Positions 1 to 7,546 of a DNA stretch of 64,000 nucleotides are shown in pieces; positions within the stretch are counted from its first letter, which is position 1, and every line of letters starts with the position of its first letter. Position numbers and translations under genes: made by a program. This DNA comes from Haliea sp. E1-2-M8. GTDB lineage: Bacteria; Pseudomonadota; Gammaproteobacteria; Pseudomonadales; Halieaceae. Location: assembly GCF_030649675.1 (NCBI RefSeq), contig NZ_JAUTDR010000006.1, forward strand, positions 147,182 to 211,181, given 5' to 3'. The notes under the pieces were generated by a model. The model ran no database searches. It was not told the origin of the DNA and saw only the letters and a program-made list of their open reading frames with translations.

Positions 1-1
1 G

Positions 2-307
2 CGCGCTGCCCAGGGGCCGTTCGGCAAGACCATTGCACACGGCTACCTCACCCTGTCGCTGGCGAACCTGTTTCTGCCCCAGCTGCTGCGGGTCGACAAT
101 GTCTCCATGGGCGTGAACTATGGCTGCGACAAGGTCCGCTTTCCGGCACCGGTGCCGGTGGGCAGCCGGGTGCGGGGCACCGGCGAGATCCTCAGCGCGG
201 AACAAGTCAAAGGCGGCGTGCAGGTGGTGGTGCGCATGACCATCGAGGTCGAGGGCAGTGACCGGCCGGCCTGCGTGATCGACACCATCAGTCGGTTCTT
301 TCCCTGA
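2..307 (+). CDS. MaoC-like hydratase, C-terminal part (cut by window edge)
   Basis: The reading frame is open from the first bases of the window and ends at TGA 305-307, so only about the last 100 residues are present. The visible part contains GPFGKTIAHGYLTLSL followed by a beta-rich stretch with RFPAPVPVGSRVRG. This is the characteristic hot-dog fold hydratase core of MaoC-type (R)-specific enoyl-CoA hydratases, and the conserved histidine lies in the AHGYLT segment. The likely role is hydration of an enoyl-CoA in acyl-CoA breakdown. It sits 9 nt upstream of a Nudix gene on the same strand and probably belongs to the same transcription unit. The substrate cannot be told from the fragment. 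Confidence 0.85.
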   Translation, partial: RAAQGPFGKTIAHGYLTLSLANLFLPQLLRVDNVSMGVNYGCDKVRFPAPVPVGSRVRGTGEILSAEQVKGGVQVVVRMTIEVEGSDRPACVIDTISRFFP

Positions 308-316
308 GGTGTCGGC

Positions 317-1015
317 ATGCTTGAGTTGAGTGAACAGGCTGTGCCAGTGCACCCGGCTGCGACCGTGGTCCTGATGCGGGATGGCGCCTCGGGGCCGGAA
401 GTATTGCTGGTTCAGCGCAATGCCGCCCTCAAACACATGGGTGGCGAGTGGGTGTTCCCGGGTGGGCGAGTCGATCCTGCGGACTATGCAGTCCCTGGGG
501 ATGACTACCAGGCAGCGGTCAATGCGGCCATCCGCGAGACCGGGGAAGAGGCGGGGGTAGTCATCACGCCGGACCAGCTCAGTTATCACTCCCACTGGAC
601 CACACCGGAAGGCGTGAAGCGCCGCTACAGCACCTGGTTCTTTCTCGCGGTACTGGGTGATGACCAGGAAATCCGGGTCGATGGCGGGGAGATCGCTGCC
701 CATCGCTGGCTGCGTCCAGAGCAGGCTTTCGCGGAAATTCGCGATACCGACAACGTGTTCCGCCTGATGCCGCCGACCTTTGTCAGCCTGGCGGACCTTG
801 CCGGTCACGATTGTTGTGCCGCAGCCGAGGCTGCGGTGCGCGAGCGCCAGCCGTTCATGTATGCGCCGCGCATGGTGATGCTGGAGGGAGGCGTCTGCTT
901 TCTCTACGCCGGCGATGCGGGCTACGAGGACCGCTGTGAAAGCGCCAGCGGGCCGCGTCACCGCACCTACATGATCAACTACCAGCTCGAGTATATTCGG
1001 GAGCTGCCGCAGTGA
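317..1015 (+). CDS. Nudix hydrolase
   Basis: The protein has 232 residues and a Nudix box: a GGRVD element, then AAIRETGEEAGV, which supplies the RExxEE core that binds metal and diphosphate. The spacing between the first glycines and the RExxEE core is longer than in the minimal consensus. Family members hydrolyse nucleoside diphosphates linked to another moiety, and those in CoA-degradation contexts often act on CoA or related diphosphates; the substrate here is unknown. GAGGTG lies just before the ATG. Its end overlaps the next gene by 4 nt (GTGA), suggesting translational coupling within the operon that starts at the MaoC gene. Confidence 0.88.
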   Translation: MLELSEQAVPVHPAATVVLMRDGASGPEVLLVQRNAALKHMGGEWVFPGGRVDPADYAVPGDDYQAAVNAAIRETGEEAGVVITPDQLSYHSHWTTPEGVKRRYSTWFFLAVLGDDQEIRVDGGEIAAHRWLRPEQAFAEIRDTDNVFRLMPPTFVSLADLAGHDCCAAAEAAVRERQPFMYAPRMVMLEGGVCFLYAGDAGYEDRCESASGPRHRTYMINYQLEYIRELPQ

Positions 1016-2535
1016 AGCCTTCGGCCCTGAAGCGCAGAGAGCTGCTGGCCGGGCTGGGCCTGGGCGCAGGCGTCGCCCTGTCCGGTCCGGCTGCGGCGCT
1101 GTCACGCGCCGAGATCGGGCGCTGGGATGAAACCGTTGACGTGCTGGTCGCCGGCTCCGGTTCCGCTGCCTGCAGCGCCGCTATCGAGGCCCGACGCAGC
1201 GGTGCCCGGGTGCTGCTGATCGAGGCCCTGCCGCGCTTTGGCGGTTCCTCCGCCATGTCCGGCGGCGTGGTCTACGCCGGCGGGGGCACTGCCCTGCAGC
1301 AAGCGGCCGGGTTTGAAGACACGGTCGAGGACATGTACCGCTTTATTGCCGACAACAGTAGCGGCTATCCGCAACTCGACAAGATCCAGCTCTACTGCGA
1401 GGAGAGCGTTGCCCACTTCGACTGGCTGGTGGCAATGGGCGTCCCCTATAACGACCGCTACACCGACGTCAAGGAGCTGACCCTGGGCGACGAATCGCTC
1501 TACTATTCGGGCAATGAACTGGCCTGGCCCGCGCGCGATACTTCCCGCCCCGCACCCCGCGGCCATGTGCCCGGTGAGCCCGGGATGACCGGCGGCCGGC
1601 GTCTGATGGAAGCTCTGCTGCAACAGACCCGGGCTGCCGGCGTCATCATGCGCGCGGGAGTGTCCGGGCGCCGCCTGGTTCTGGAAGGCGACGGCAGGGT
1701 GATCGGCATGCAGGTGATCCAGGACGGGCGCGAGCACAACGTCCGCGCCCGCCGCGGGGTGGTGCTGGCCTGCGGTGGCTTCATCCACAATCGCGACATG
1801 GTGCAGCGCCACGCGCCTGCACTGTTTGACTGCTCCACACCCTGGGGCAATGCCGGCGATCTGGGAGAGGGCATCGCCATGGGTTCGGCCGCGGGTGGCG
1901 AAACCCTGCGCATGAACGAAGGCTTTGCCATAACACCCATCTACCCGCCGGAGTCCACCCTGGCCGGGATCGTGGTCAATGCCAGCGGCCAGCGCTTTAT
2001 CGGCGAGGACAGCTACTACGGCGTGCTGGGGGACGCCATCGCCTACCAGCAACAGGGCAGGGCCTGGCTCATCACCGACGCAGCCAGCAGTTTCGATTTC
2101 CACCAGGATAATTTCCTTCAGCTCGCGGAGGCGCCGACAATCGGCGACCTCGCCGCCCGAACTGATTTCCCCCAGAGTGCCCTGCAGCACACCGTGGCCT
2201 ACTACAACCGTTTTGCCGCCACTGGCCGCGATCCCCTGTTCCAGAAACAGGAGCGCTACCTGCAACCGCTGGACAAGCCCCCCTTCAAAGCCTGGGACCT
2301 GTCGGTCAAGCGCGCGTTCTTTACTGCCCATACCTTCGGCGGGTTGCACACGGATATCGATGGACGGGTCATCAACCCCTTCGGCGAAGCCATCCCCGGC
2401 CTCTATGCGGTGGGCCGCACAGCCGCGGGGCTGCCGGTGGCACCCTACATTGCCAGCGGTCTCTCGGTCGGTGACTGCACCTTCTTTGGCCGCCGTGCCG
2501 GTATCGCGGCCGCAACCGCAAGGAACCTTGCATGA
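1012..2535 (+). CDS. TAT-exported FAD-dependent oxidoreductase (fumarate reductase / ketosteroid dehydrogenase-like flavoprotein)
   Basis: The protein has 507 residues and starts at a GTG that overlaps the preceding stop. Residues 1-30 form a twin-arginine signal (KRRELLAG followed by a hydrophobic alanine/glycine stretch), so the folded flavoprotein is probably exported. A Rossmann FAD site follows at about 42-70 (VLVAGSGSAAC...LLIEA). The C-terminus has the family's FAD-closing motif YIASGLSVGDCTFFGRRAG. The family includes fumarate reductase flavoproteins, urocanate reductases and 3-ketosteroid delta-1-dehydrogenases. The start of the next gene, a cytochrome c, overlaps its stop by 4 nt, so the two may form an electron-transfer pair in the periplasm. 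The substrate is unknown. Confidence 0.85.
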   Translation: MKPSALKRRELLAGLGLGAGVALSGPAAALSRAEIGRWDETVDVLVAGSGSAACSAAIEARRSGARVLLIEALPRFGGSSAMSGGVVYAGGGTALQQAAGFEDTVEDMYRFIADNSSGYPQLDKIQLYCEESVAHFDWLVAMGVPYNDRYTDVKELTLGDESLYYSGNELAWPARDTSRPAPRGHVPGEPGMTGGRRLMEALLQQTRAAGVIMRAGVSGRRLVLEGDGRVIGMQVIQDGREHNVRARRGVVLACGGFIHNRDMVQRHAPALFDCSTPWGNAGDLGEGIAMGSAAGGETLRMNEGFAITPIYPPESTLAGIVVNASGQRFIGEDSYYGVLGDAIAYQQQGRAWLITDAASSFDFHQDNFLQLAEAPTIGDLAARTDFPQSALQHTVAYYNRFAATGRDPLFQKQERYLQPLDKPPFKAWDLSVKRAFFTAHTFGGLHTDIDGRVINPFGEAIPGLYAVGRTAAGLPVAPYIASGLSVGDCTFFGRRAGIAAATARNLA

Positions 2536-2984
2536 AGCGTTGGGGCGTGTTGCTGGTGCTGGTAATCGCAGCGCCAGCGTTGCTGGCGCAGAATTCCCCG
2601 CCAGTGATGCCCGAGGGTGATTACGAACGGGGCCGCCTGGTATTCGGCCAGTGCCGCACCTGCCACTATCCCGAAAAGGCAATGGGTCACAACAACGGGC
2701 CCAGCCTGCACCGGATTTTTGGCCAGGTGGCGGGCAAGCAACCGGGCTTCGAGCACTACTCCGAAACCTTCCGCGAGGCGGAGTTTGTCTGGACCCCGCA
2801 GCTGCTTTTTCTGTGGCTGGCAGACCCGCTGGCGATGTTCCCGAACACCACCATGATGGCCCGCGGGATTTCCGATCCGCAGCAGCGGGCGGACCTGATT
2901 GCCTACCTGAAACGCGCCTCGGTGCGGGGCGTCGAGCCGTCCGCTGAAGAAACCCCGGCGCCCGCGACCGACCAGGAGAGATAA
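2532..2984 (+). CDS. Small class I c-type cytochrome
   Basis: The protein has 150 residues. An N-terminal signal peptide (about 1-19, ending ALLA) directs it to the periplasm. The haem site CRTCH is at residues 41-45, and the NTTMMARGI segment near residue 109 supplies the likely methionine sixth ligand. A NNGPSLHRIFG segment after the haem motif is typical of mitochondrial-type cytochromes c. The last residues form a charged tail. It begins inside the stop codon of the TAT flavoprotein gene, so it is the natural candidate for that enzyme's electron acceptor. The pairing is inferred from gene overlap, not shown. Confidence 0.9.
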   Translation: MKRWGVLLVLVIAAPALLAQNSPPVMPEGDYERGRLVFGQCRTCHYPEKAMGHNNGPSLHRIFGQVAGKQPGFEHYSETFREAEFVWTPQLLFLWLADPLAMFPNTTMMARGISDPQQRADLIAYLKRASVRGVEPSAEETPAPATDQER

Positions 2985-2986
2985 CC

Positions 2987-3850
2987 TTGACCGTTCTGTT
3001 GCGTTCCACCCTGTACATGCCCGCCAGCAACCAGCGGGCCATGGACAAGGCCCGGGATCTGCCCGTGGACGCCGTAGTCTTTGACCTGGAAGACGCGGTG
3101 GCGCCGGGGAAAAAGGCCGAGGCCCGCGAACAACTGGTAGCCCAGCTCGCTGCCGGGGGCTACGGGCCCCGGCAACTGGTGGCGCGCTGCAACGCCCTGG
3201 CCACCCCCTGGGGCGAGGCGGATATCCGCGCCCTGGCGGCGACCGCCGTGAGCACCCTGTGCCTGCCCAAGGTGGAATCTGTGGCGCAGTTGCACGCCGT
3301 GTCCGCCCTGCTGGAAGAACTGCAGCGTCCAGACATGACCCTGTGGGCCATGATCGAGACTCCGGCAGGCGTGGCCAATGTGGAGTTGATTGCCGGCTAC
3401 GGCAGGCTGAGCGCCCTGCTACTGGGCACGACCGACCTGGCCTACGAACTGCGCCTGCCAGCGGATCCTGCGCGCACCGGCTTGCAACACGCCCTGGGCC
3501 GCTGCGTGCTGGCCGCACGCCTGGCAGGCATCACGGTGCTGGACGGCGTCTACCTGGATATCAAGAATGAGGAAGGCCTGCGCGCGGTGTGCGAGCAGGG
3601 CCGTGCCCTGGGCTTCGACGGCAAGACCCTGATCCACCCCGGGCAGATTGCGGTGACCAATGCGGTGTTCGGGCCAGACGCCGCTGCTGTGGAGCATGCA
3701 CGCAAGGTGCTGGATTGCTGGGAGCAGGCGACGGTTCAAGGCAAGGGCGTGGCAGTGCTGGATGGCAAGCTGATCGAGACCATGCATGTGGACGAAGCGC
3801 GTCGGGTGCTGGATGCGGCGGCGCATGTCGAGGGGCTGGAGCGCGGATGA
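2987..3850 (+). CDS. HpcH/HpaI aldolase / citrate lyase beta-like (CitE-type) CoA-ester lyase
   Basis: The protein has 287 residues and begins at TTG, 3 nt after the cytochrome stop. The TIM-barrel CitE features are clear: RSTLYMPASN at the N-terminus, VVFDLEDAV (acidic metal-binding residues), WAMIETPAGV, LLLGTTDLAYELR and GKTLIHPGQI. Family members cleave or form C-C bonds in malyl-, citramalyl- or hydroxymethylglutaryl-type CoA esters, or act as thioesterases on them. This agrees with the CoA-related MaoC gene at the head of the cluster. The exact CoA ester cannot be read from the sequence. Confidence 0.87.
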   Translation: MTVLLRSTLYMPASNQRAMDKARDLPVDAVVFDLEDAVAPGKKAEAREQLVAQLAAGGYGPRQLVARCNALATPWGEADIRALAATAVSTLCLPKVESVAQLHAVSALLEELQRPDMTLWAMIETPAGVANVELIAGYGRLSALLLGTTDLAYELRLPADPARTGLQHALGRCVLAARLAGITVLDGVYLDIKNEEGLRAVCEQGRALGFDGKTLIHPGQIAVTNAVFGPDAAAVEHARKVLDCWEQATVQGKGVAVLDGKLIETMHVDEARRVLDAAAHVEGLERG

Positions 3851-3856
3851 GATAGT

Positions 3857-3881
3857 GGTTGACGTTGAACATGAGTCAACC
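3857..3881. repeat. Inverted repeat between two convergent genes
   Basis: GGTTGAC (3857-3863) and GTCAACC (3875-3881) form a perfect 7-bp stem around an 11-nt loop. It lies between the ends of the CitE-like gene and the convergent gene ending at 3915. No T-run follows on either strand, so it is at best a weak bidirectional terminator. Confidence 0.4.
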
Positions 3882-3914
3882 GTTCAGCCGTTATGGATAG
3901 TCGGACGCTTCAGC

Positions 3915-5843
3915 CTATCGCCCCGACGCCCAGCTGGCTTGAGCCAGGCCCATCGCCCGACGCACTTCATCATGTGGGACAGTGGTTGGGTCCCCTTTCT
4001 CCAGCGGGTCATAGTGAAACACGTACAGCCGTGAGGCGAATTCGGCCACCGGCAGTGAGGCTTCACCGTAGAGTTCGCCATGGCCCTGGGTCGAGGTGAG
4101 GATTCCCTGCCCCCAGTCCTGTCCGCTGTCATTGTTGGGGTTGAAGAAGTAGACGCGCATTACCTGGCTCGGATCGAGGGCAAGGCGCTGGATGGTGATG
4201 GCATGCCAGCCAAGAAAGCGCGAGGCGCTATCGGTGACTGCGATACCCGCCGGTTGTGGGTTGATCACCGGAATGTCGCCGTTGTAGAAAGGATGGTAGG
4301 CCGCATAAAAATCGCAAATAAAACCCTCGAAATCCTTTAGCCCACCGGTGAAAACATCGACGGCAATGCGAAAGCCCAGTCCGACCTGGTCGCCATGGAA
4401 CTCGGCATTGACCCACTTGTGGGGGTCTTCCCCTCGCCCGACGCTGCGGCGTCCCATCTCGAAGTAGATACGATCGAGGTGCGGCACCGTTACCAGGGAA
4501 ACGGCGTCCACTTCCACCGGCGGTTCCGTTGCCAGGCCGGCGCCGAGTTCGCGGGAGGAAATGCTGTCACCTTCGAAGCGAATAACCACCTCGTTGTCGC
4601 GCGCCGCCCAGGCGACGATCCGCAGCAGTTCTGCCGGGGTGCTGTAGGCCCACATGGACAGCGCACGTGTAGACTGGCAGGTAGGATAATTGCCCTGGCC
4701 CACGCCCAGGGGAAGGCCGAGCAGGTTGAGCACGTCTGCGAGCAGAAAGCATTCAGGTGAACGGCCGCTGCCAAAAACAGCAACGATTTTCTCCGAGGCC
4801 GTTTCACACAAAGACAGCCGCACCTGGCGCCAGAGGGACGGTGCCACCGGCGGCGAGTACAGGATTCCTCGTTCAAGCATCATGGCGAGACCGTAGGCGG
4901 CCTGGCTGGTTTCGACAAAAAGGGCCTCATCAATGAGCGTGTGAACCAGGGCTGAGTAGCAGTGAAAAGCGTCCGCGCCAGTTTGGCTGAGGCCCAGGGC
5001 CGTTGGAATCAGCGCGTTCCACCGGGTTCGCAGGTAACGTATAAAGCACGGCATGTAGGGCGAGACCAGGCCGGTCTTGTGCATTGCCTGGGCGAAGGCA
5101 ATGGCTTCCTGCAGCAGTGTCGCGTCATCCATGGCGGCAAGCCGCTCGGCGTAGATATCAATGCCAGGGTCATCCCGGCTGGCCTGGGTGGGGCTGAAGA
5201 GGGCGCTGACGAGTTGCAGCGCATCATCCCCGGCTACCGTGTTCGCACTGTGCAGACAGACCGCAATCTGGGTCACCATGTGCTTGACGCCCGCAACCTG
5301 GATCGGCCGCTGTGCAAGTACCCGCCACACTTCGGCGACCAGATGTTGCAAAATGTCTTCGTAGCCCAGTTGTTGCACCAGGTAGTGATAGAGGTTCCTG
5401 ACCGCGTAGCCGAGCCTGTCGGGTCGCAATCGGTCGGCCTCGTGCAGATCGTTGACCACGAGATCGAGATTCATGGCCATCACCTGGGCGAGAAAGTGAT
5501 GGGCATATTCCGGGGAGACCGAGGGATGCTGGTAGTCGCCCCTGGCCACAGCCAGCAGGCGAATCTGGCTCAGGCTCTCGACCAGGGTCGCGACCGGCTC
5601 GCCCTGACGCACCGTCTGGGCGGAGAGGGAAGGCGCCAGCGTTTGCGGAAAGTCCCAGTCGCTGCCGCGGAAAAACCCCGCAGCCTCAAGCGCCGGTACG
5701 CGCTGGTAGATTGCGTCCAGACCCTCGGCTTCGAGCATCAATGCCCGCGCGGGTTCCAGAACATCGAACACGGGCGATATGCCCTCGCCAGCATTGCTGA
5801 CGGCAAGGTTCGCAATCGCCGTGTCAAACTGCTCCCGGTACAT
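3915..5843 (-). CDS. Unrecognised 642-residue protein with a papain-like Gln-Cys-His-Asn constellation
   Basis: I do not recognise this protein as a named family. Residues 1 to about 340 look largely alpha-helical, with no motif I know. The C-terminal part has QGNYPTC (Q383 to C389), WHAIT (H547) and RVYFFNPNN (N568). Order and flavour match the oxyanion Gln, nucleophile Cys, His and Asn of papain-like enzymes. The six-residue Gln-Cys offset equals that of papain (Q19, C25), and the Asn sits in a hydrophobic strand followed by NPNNDSGQDWG, like the Asn-Ser-Trp-Gly region. There is no signal peptide or obvious membrane segment, so a cytosolic location is likely. The gene starts 6 nt after the ATP-grasp stop, so the two are co-transcribed. 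It may be a peptidase, amidohydrolase or transglutaminase-like acyltransferase acting on the ligase product. This is inference. Confidence 0.75.
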   Translation of the reverse strand: MYREQFDTAIANLAVSNAGEGISPVFDVLEPARALMLEAEGLDAIYQRVPALEAAGFFRGSDWDFPQTLAPSLSAQTVRQGEPVATLVESLSQIRLLAVARGDYQHPSVSPEYAHHFLAQVMAMNLDLVVNDLHEADRLRPDRLGYAVRNLYHYLVQQLGYEDILQHLVAEVWRVLAQRPIQVAGVKHMVTQIAVCLHSANTVAGDDALQLVSALFSPTQASRDDPGIDIYAERLAAMDDATLLQEAIAFAQAMHKTGLVSPYMPCFIRYLRTRWNALIPTALGLSQTGADAFHCYSALVHTLIDEALFVETSQAAYGLAMMLERGILYSPPVAPSLWRQVRLSLCETASEKIVAVFGSGRSPECFLLADVLNLLGLPLGVGQGNYPTCQSTRALSMWAYSTPAELLRIVAWAARDNEVVIRFEGDSISSRELGAGLATEPPVEVDAVSLVTVPHLDRIYFEMGRRSVGRGEDPHKWVNAEFHGDQVGLGFRIAVDVFTGGLKDFEGFICDFYAAYHPFYNGDIPVINPQPAGIAVTDSASRFLGWHAITIQRLALDPSQVMRVYFFNPNNDSGQDWGQGILTSTQGHGELYGEASLPVAEFASRLYVFHYDPLEKGDPTTVPHDEVRRAMGLAQASWASGR

Positions 5844-5849
5844 CGGCCT

Positions 5850-7178
5850 CTAGACGTAGAAGTCCAACTCCTCCTGGGCCTTGAGTAGATCGCGCATCTT
5901 GATGGGATCGTCGCCGAAGAAGAAAACCAGGCCCCAATGGGTGCCGAAGGCCGAGCGATCCGGAACCACTTCCTCGGTAGGCGCGATGAGCTCGTGGGAT
6001 TCGAAATACGGGTGCTCTGTGGTCTCCTTGGGCATTTCCAGCTTGCTGACCACGCGGCGCCGTGGATAGACACCGAAGCAGCCCGCGTAACCCTTCGCGT
6101 CCACGACTTCCTTGGGAAAGAAGTCATCAACCTCCTGCTTGGTGCTCTTGGGGTCGAAAACCAGCATCGACGCCTGGTAGGCACTGAAGCCGTAGGCGCG
6201 CTCGATCAGTTCGAAGGCCTTGAAGCCCGGTGGGCGATAGGCGATCTCGCCAAAGTACATCTCACCGTCCGCAGTCACGAAATACTCGGGGTGGATCAGA
6301 CCGAACTGGATGTCGAAGGTCTTGATCAGTTTTTCGATCTGCTTGGTGATGGCGTTGCGCCAGCTCTCCAGCTCTGCAGTGGCCGGGACAAACACCGAAT
6401 AGCCAAGCGTGACGTACTCGGAGATATTCAGGAATTTGATCTTGCCGTCGTGAATCCAGGCCTCGACCGCGAATTCCCAGCCGTCCAGGTGGCTTTCCAT
6501 CAGCAACGGATACTCCTCGGCTGGTATCTGGTCGATTTCTTCGATCTTGCGGATCATCCGGTGGCCGAGGCAGCCAGCCTTGTCGAATGCCTTGACGTGA
6601 ATCGGGTCATCCGGGTCACCGTCGAGCTTGAGCAGCGTCTGGTTGACTCGCTTCATGAAGCGGACGATGTCCTCTTTCTCGTGCGCTTCCTCAAAGATAC
6701 CCACGCGAATGCCGCCGAGCTGGGCGCGGCGCTTCATCAGCGCCTTGTCGCGAAACAGGATGGACTGACCATACATGTGGGGCTTGTCCATCAGGACCGA
6801 ATTTATTGCACCTGACCATTCGACGGTTTCCTCGAACAGCGGTATGGCGACATCAACGCCCTTGTCCTTGAGCACTTGGGCAATTTCCATGGAGCGGTCA
6901 TTCAGGCGCAGGAAATCCCAGGGAATGAACGGGATTTTATTGGCCTCGCAGAAATCTGCGGCCCAGTTGGGCGCAACCACCACGTAGCGGCGATCAAAGT
7001 TTTGCGCCGCCTTGATGGCATTCACGCTCCAGCCAAGCAGTGCAATGTATCCTTTCTCGGGATCCTTGGGTGTTTCTGTTCCGCGAGTTGAGTCCATGGT
7101 TGGATCGACCCAGGAGGAAAGATTTGACGGGGCCTGTGCGTCTGAGGTTACCGACATTTTATCTGACAAAATTGACAT
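5850..7178 (-). CDS. ATP-grasp carboxylate-amine/thiol ligase-like protein
   Basis: The protein has 442 residues. ATG 7178 is chosen because AAGGAG lies 8 nt upstream; an in-frame start 20 codons earlier has no such site. ATP-grasp elements are present in order: an N-terminal Rossmann-like region (about 43-130), FRDKALMKR with GIRVG (142-160), HVKAF with Lys196, the hinge LLMESHLDGWEFAVE (225-239), and HPEYFVTADGEMYFGEIAYRPPG (296-318), which holds the metal-binding Glu311 and Arg315. The family activates a carboxylate as acyl phosphate and joins it to an amine or other nucleophile. The closest functional types are amino-acid/peptide ligases. The first about 40 residues look disordered. It is the first gene of a two-gene operon with the papain-like protein. 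Substrate unknown. Confidence 0.85.
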   Translation of the reverse strand: MSILSDKMSVTSDAQAPSNLSSWVDPTMDSTRGTETPKDPEKGYIALLGWSVNAIKAAQNFDRRYVVVAPNWAADFCEANKIPFIPWDFLRLNDRSMEIAQVLKDKGVDVAIPLFEETVEWSGAINSVLMDKPHMYGQSILFRDKALMKRRAQLGGIRVGIFEEAHEKEDIVRFMKRVNQTLLKLDGDPDDPIHVKAFDKAGCLGHRMIRKIEEIDQIPAEEYPLLMESHLDGWEFAVEAWIHDGKIKFLNISEYVTLGYSVFVPATAELESWRNAITKQIEKLIKTFDIQFGLIHPEYFVTADGEMYFGEIAYRPPGFKAFELIERAYGFSAYQASMLVFDPKSTKQEVDDFFPKEVVDAKGYAGCFGVYPRRRVVSKLEMPKETTEHPYFESHELIAPTEEVVPDRSAFGTHWGLVFFFGDDPIKMRDLLKAQEELDFYV

Positions 7179-7442
7179 GCATGTTCTCCTTGTGATGCTT
7201 TCGAAAACCGGCGTTCGATTCGAACCGTTCCGACGCACTAAAGCGATCCTGCAATGTTCTTCGAGAATCGACAGCTCGTATCGAGCGCTGCGCCACGTCT
7301 GGCCAGAGGCCGTTGCGTGGTGCGTTCGGGAGGTATCTCCCGGGTTTGACTACCCCGCGTGTTGACCGGGATATGGGCGGGCATACGGGGATGCCTCATT
7401 GAACTAGAGCGCGCTCAAAGCGCGTCGCTGGGGAGGATTATA
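7179..7442 (-). promoter_or_regulatory. Promoter and long hairpin-rich leader of the ATP-grasp operon
   Basis: Reading the minus strand, a perfect TATAAT lies at 7442-7437 with no good -35, so transcription would begin near 7430. That leaves about 250 nt before the start codon at 7178. This leader carries five perfect short inverted repeats: CGCGCT-3-AGCGCG (7410-7424), CGGGAG-4-CTCCCG (7327-7342), GGCC-3-GGCC (7301-7311), GCTCG-3-CGAGC (7274-7286) and GTTCG-3-CGAAC (7213-7225). No open frame accounts for it. A structured 5' leader or a small RNA is possible. Together with the terminator at 7497-7518 this accounts for the 368-bp gene-free stretch. Confidence 0.5.
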
Positions 7443-7496
7443 GCGGAAATCCAGATTTTTTTCCGACTTCTCTTCAAGGCAGGGGCACCGCTGCAG

Positions 7497-7518
7497 AAAA
7501 AAGGGCCCGTGGGGGCCC
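7497..7518 (-). terminator. Rho-independent terminator of the thiolase operon
   Basis: On the minus strand GGGCCC-4-GGGCCC forms a 6-bp GC stem followed directly by six T. It lies 29 nt past the thiolase stop. It separates the DUF35-thiolase unit from the ATP-grasp operon downstream. Confidence 0.85.
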
Positions 7519-7546
7519 ATCTGCAAAATGCCTGGTGGGTACTCAG

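Noticed and set aside
1102..3048. 648-residue minus-strand open frame
   Set aside because: Antisense to the flavoprotein and cytochrome genes, with no recognisable motif.
7179..7442. tRNA in the ATP-grasp leader
   Set aside because: A T-arm-like GGTTCGAATCG is present, but no acceptor or anticodon arm pairs around it.
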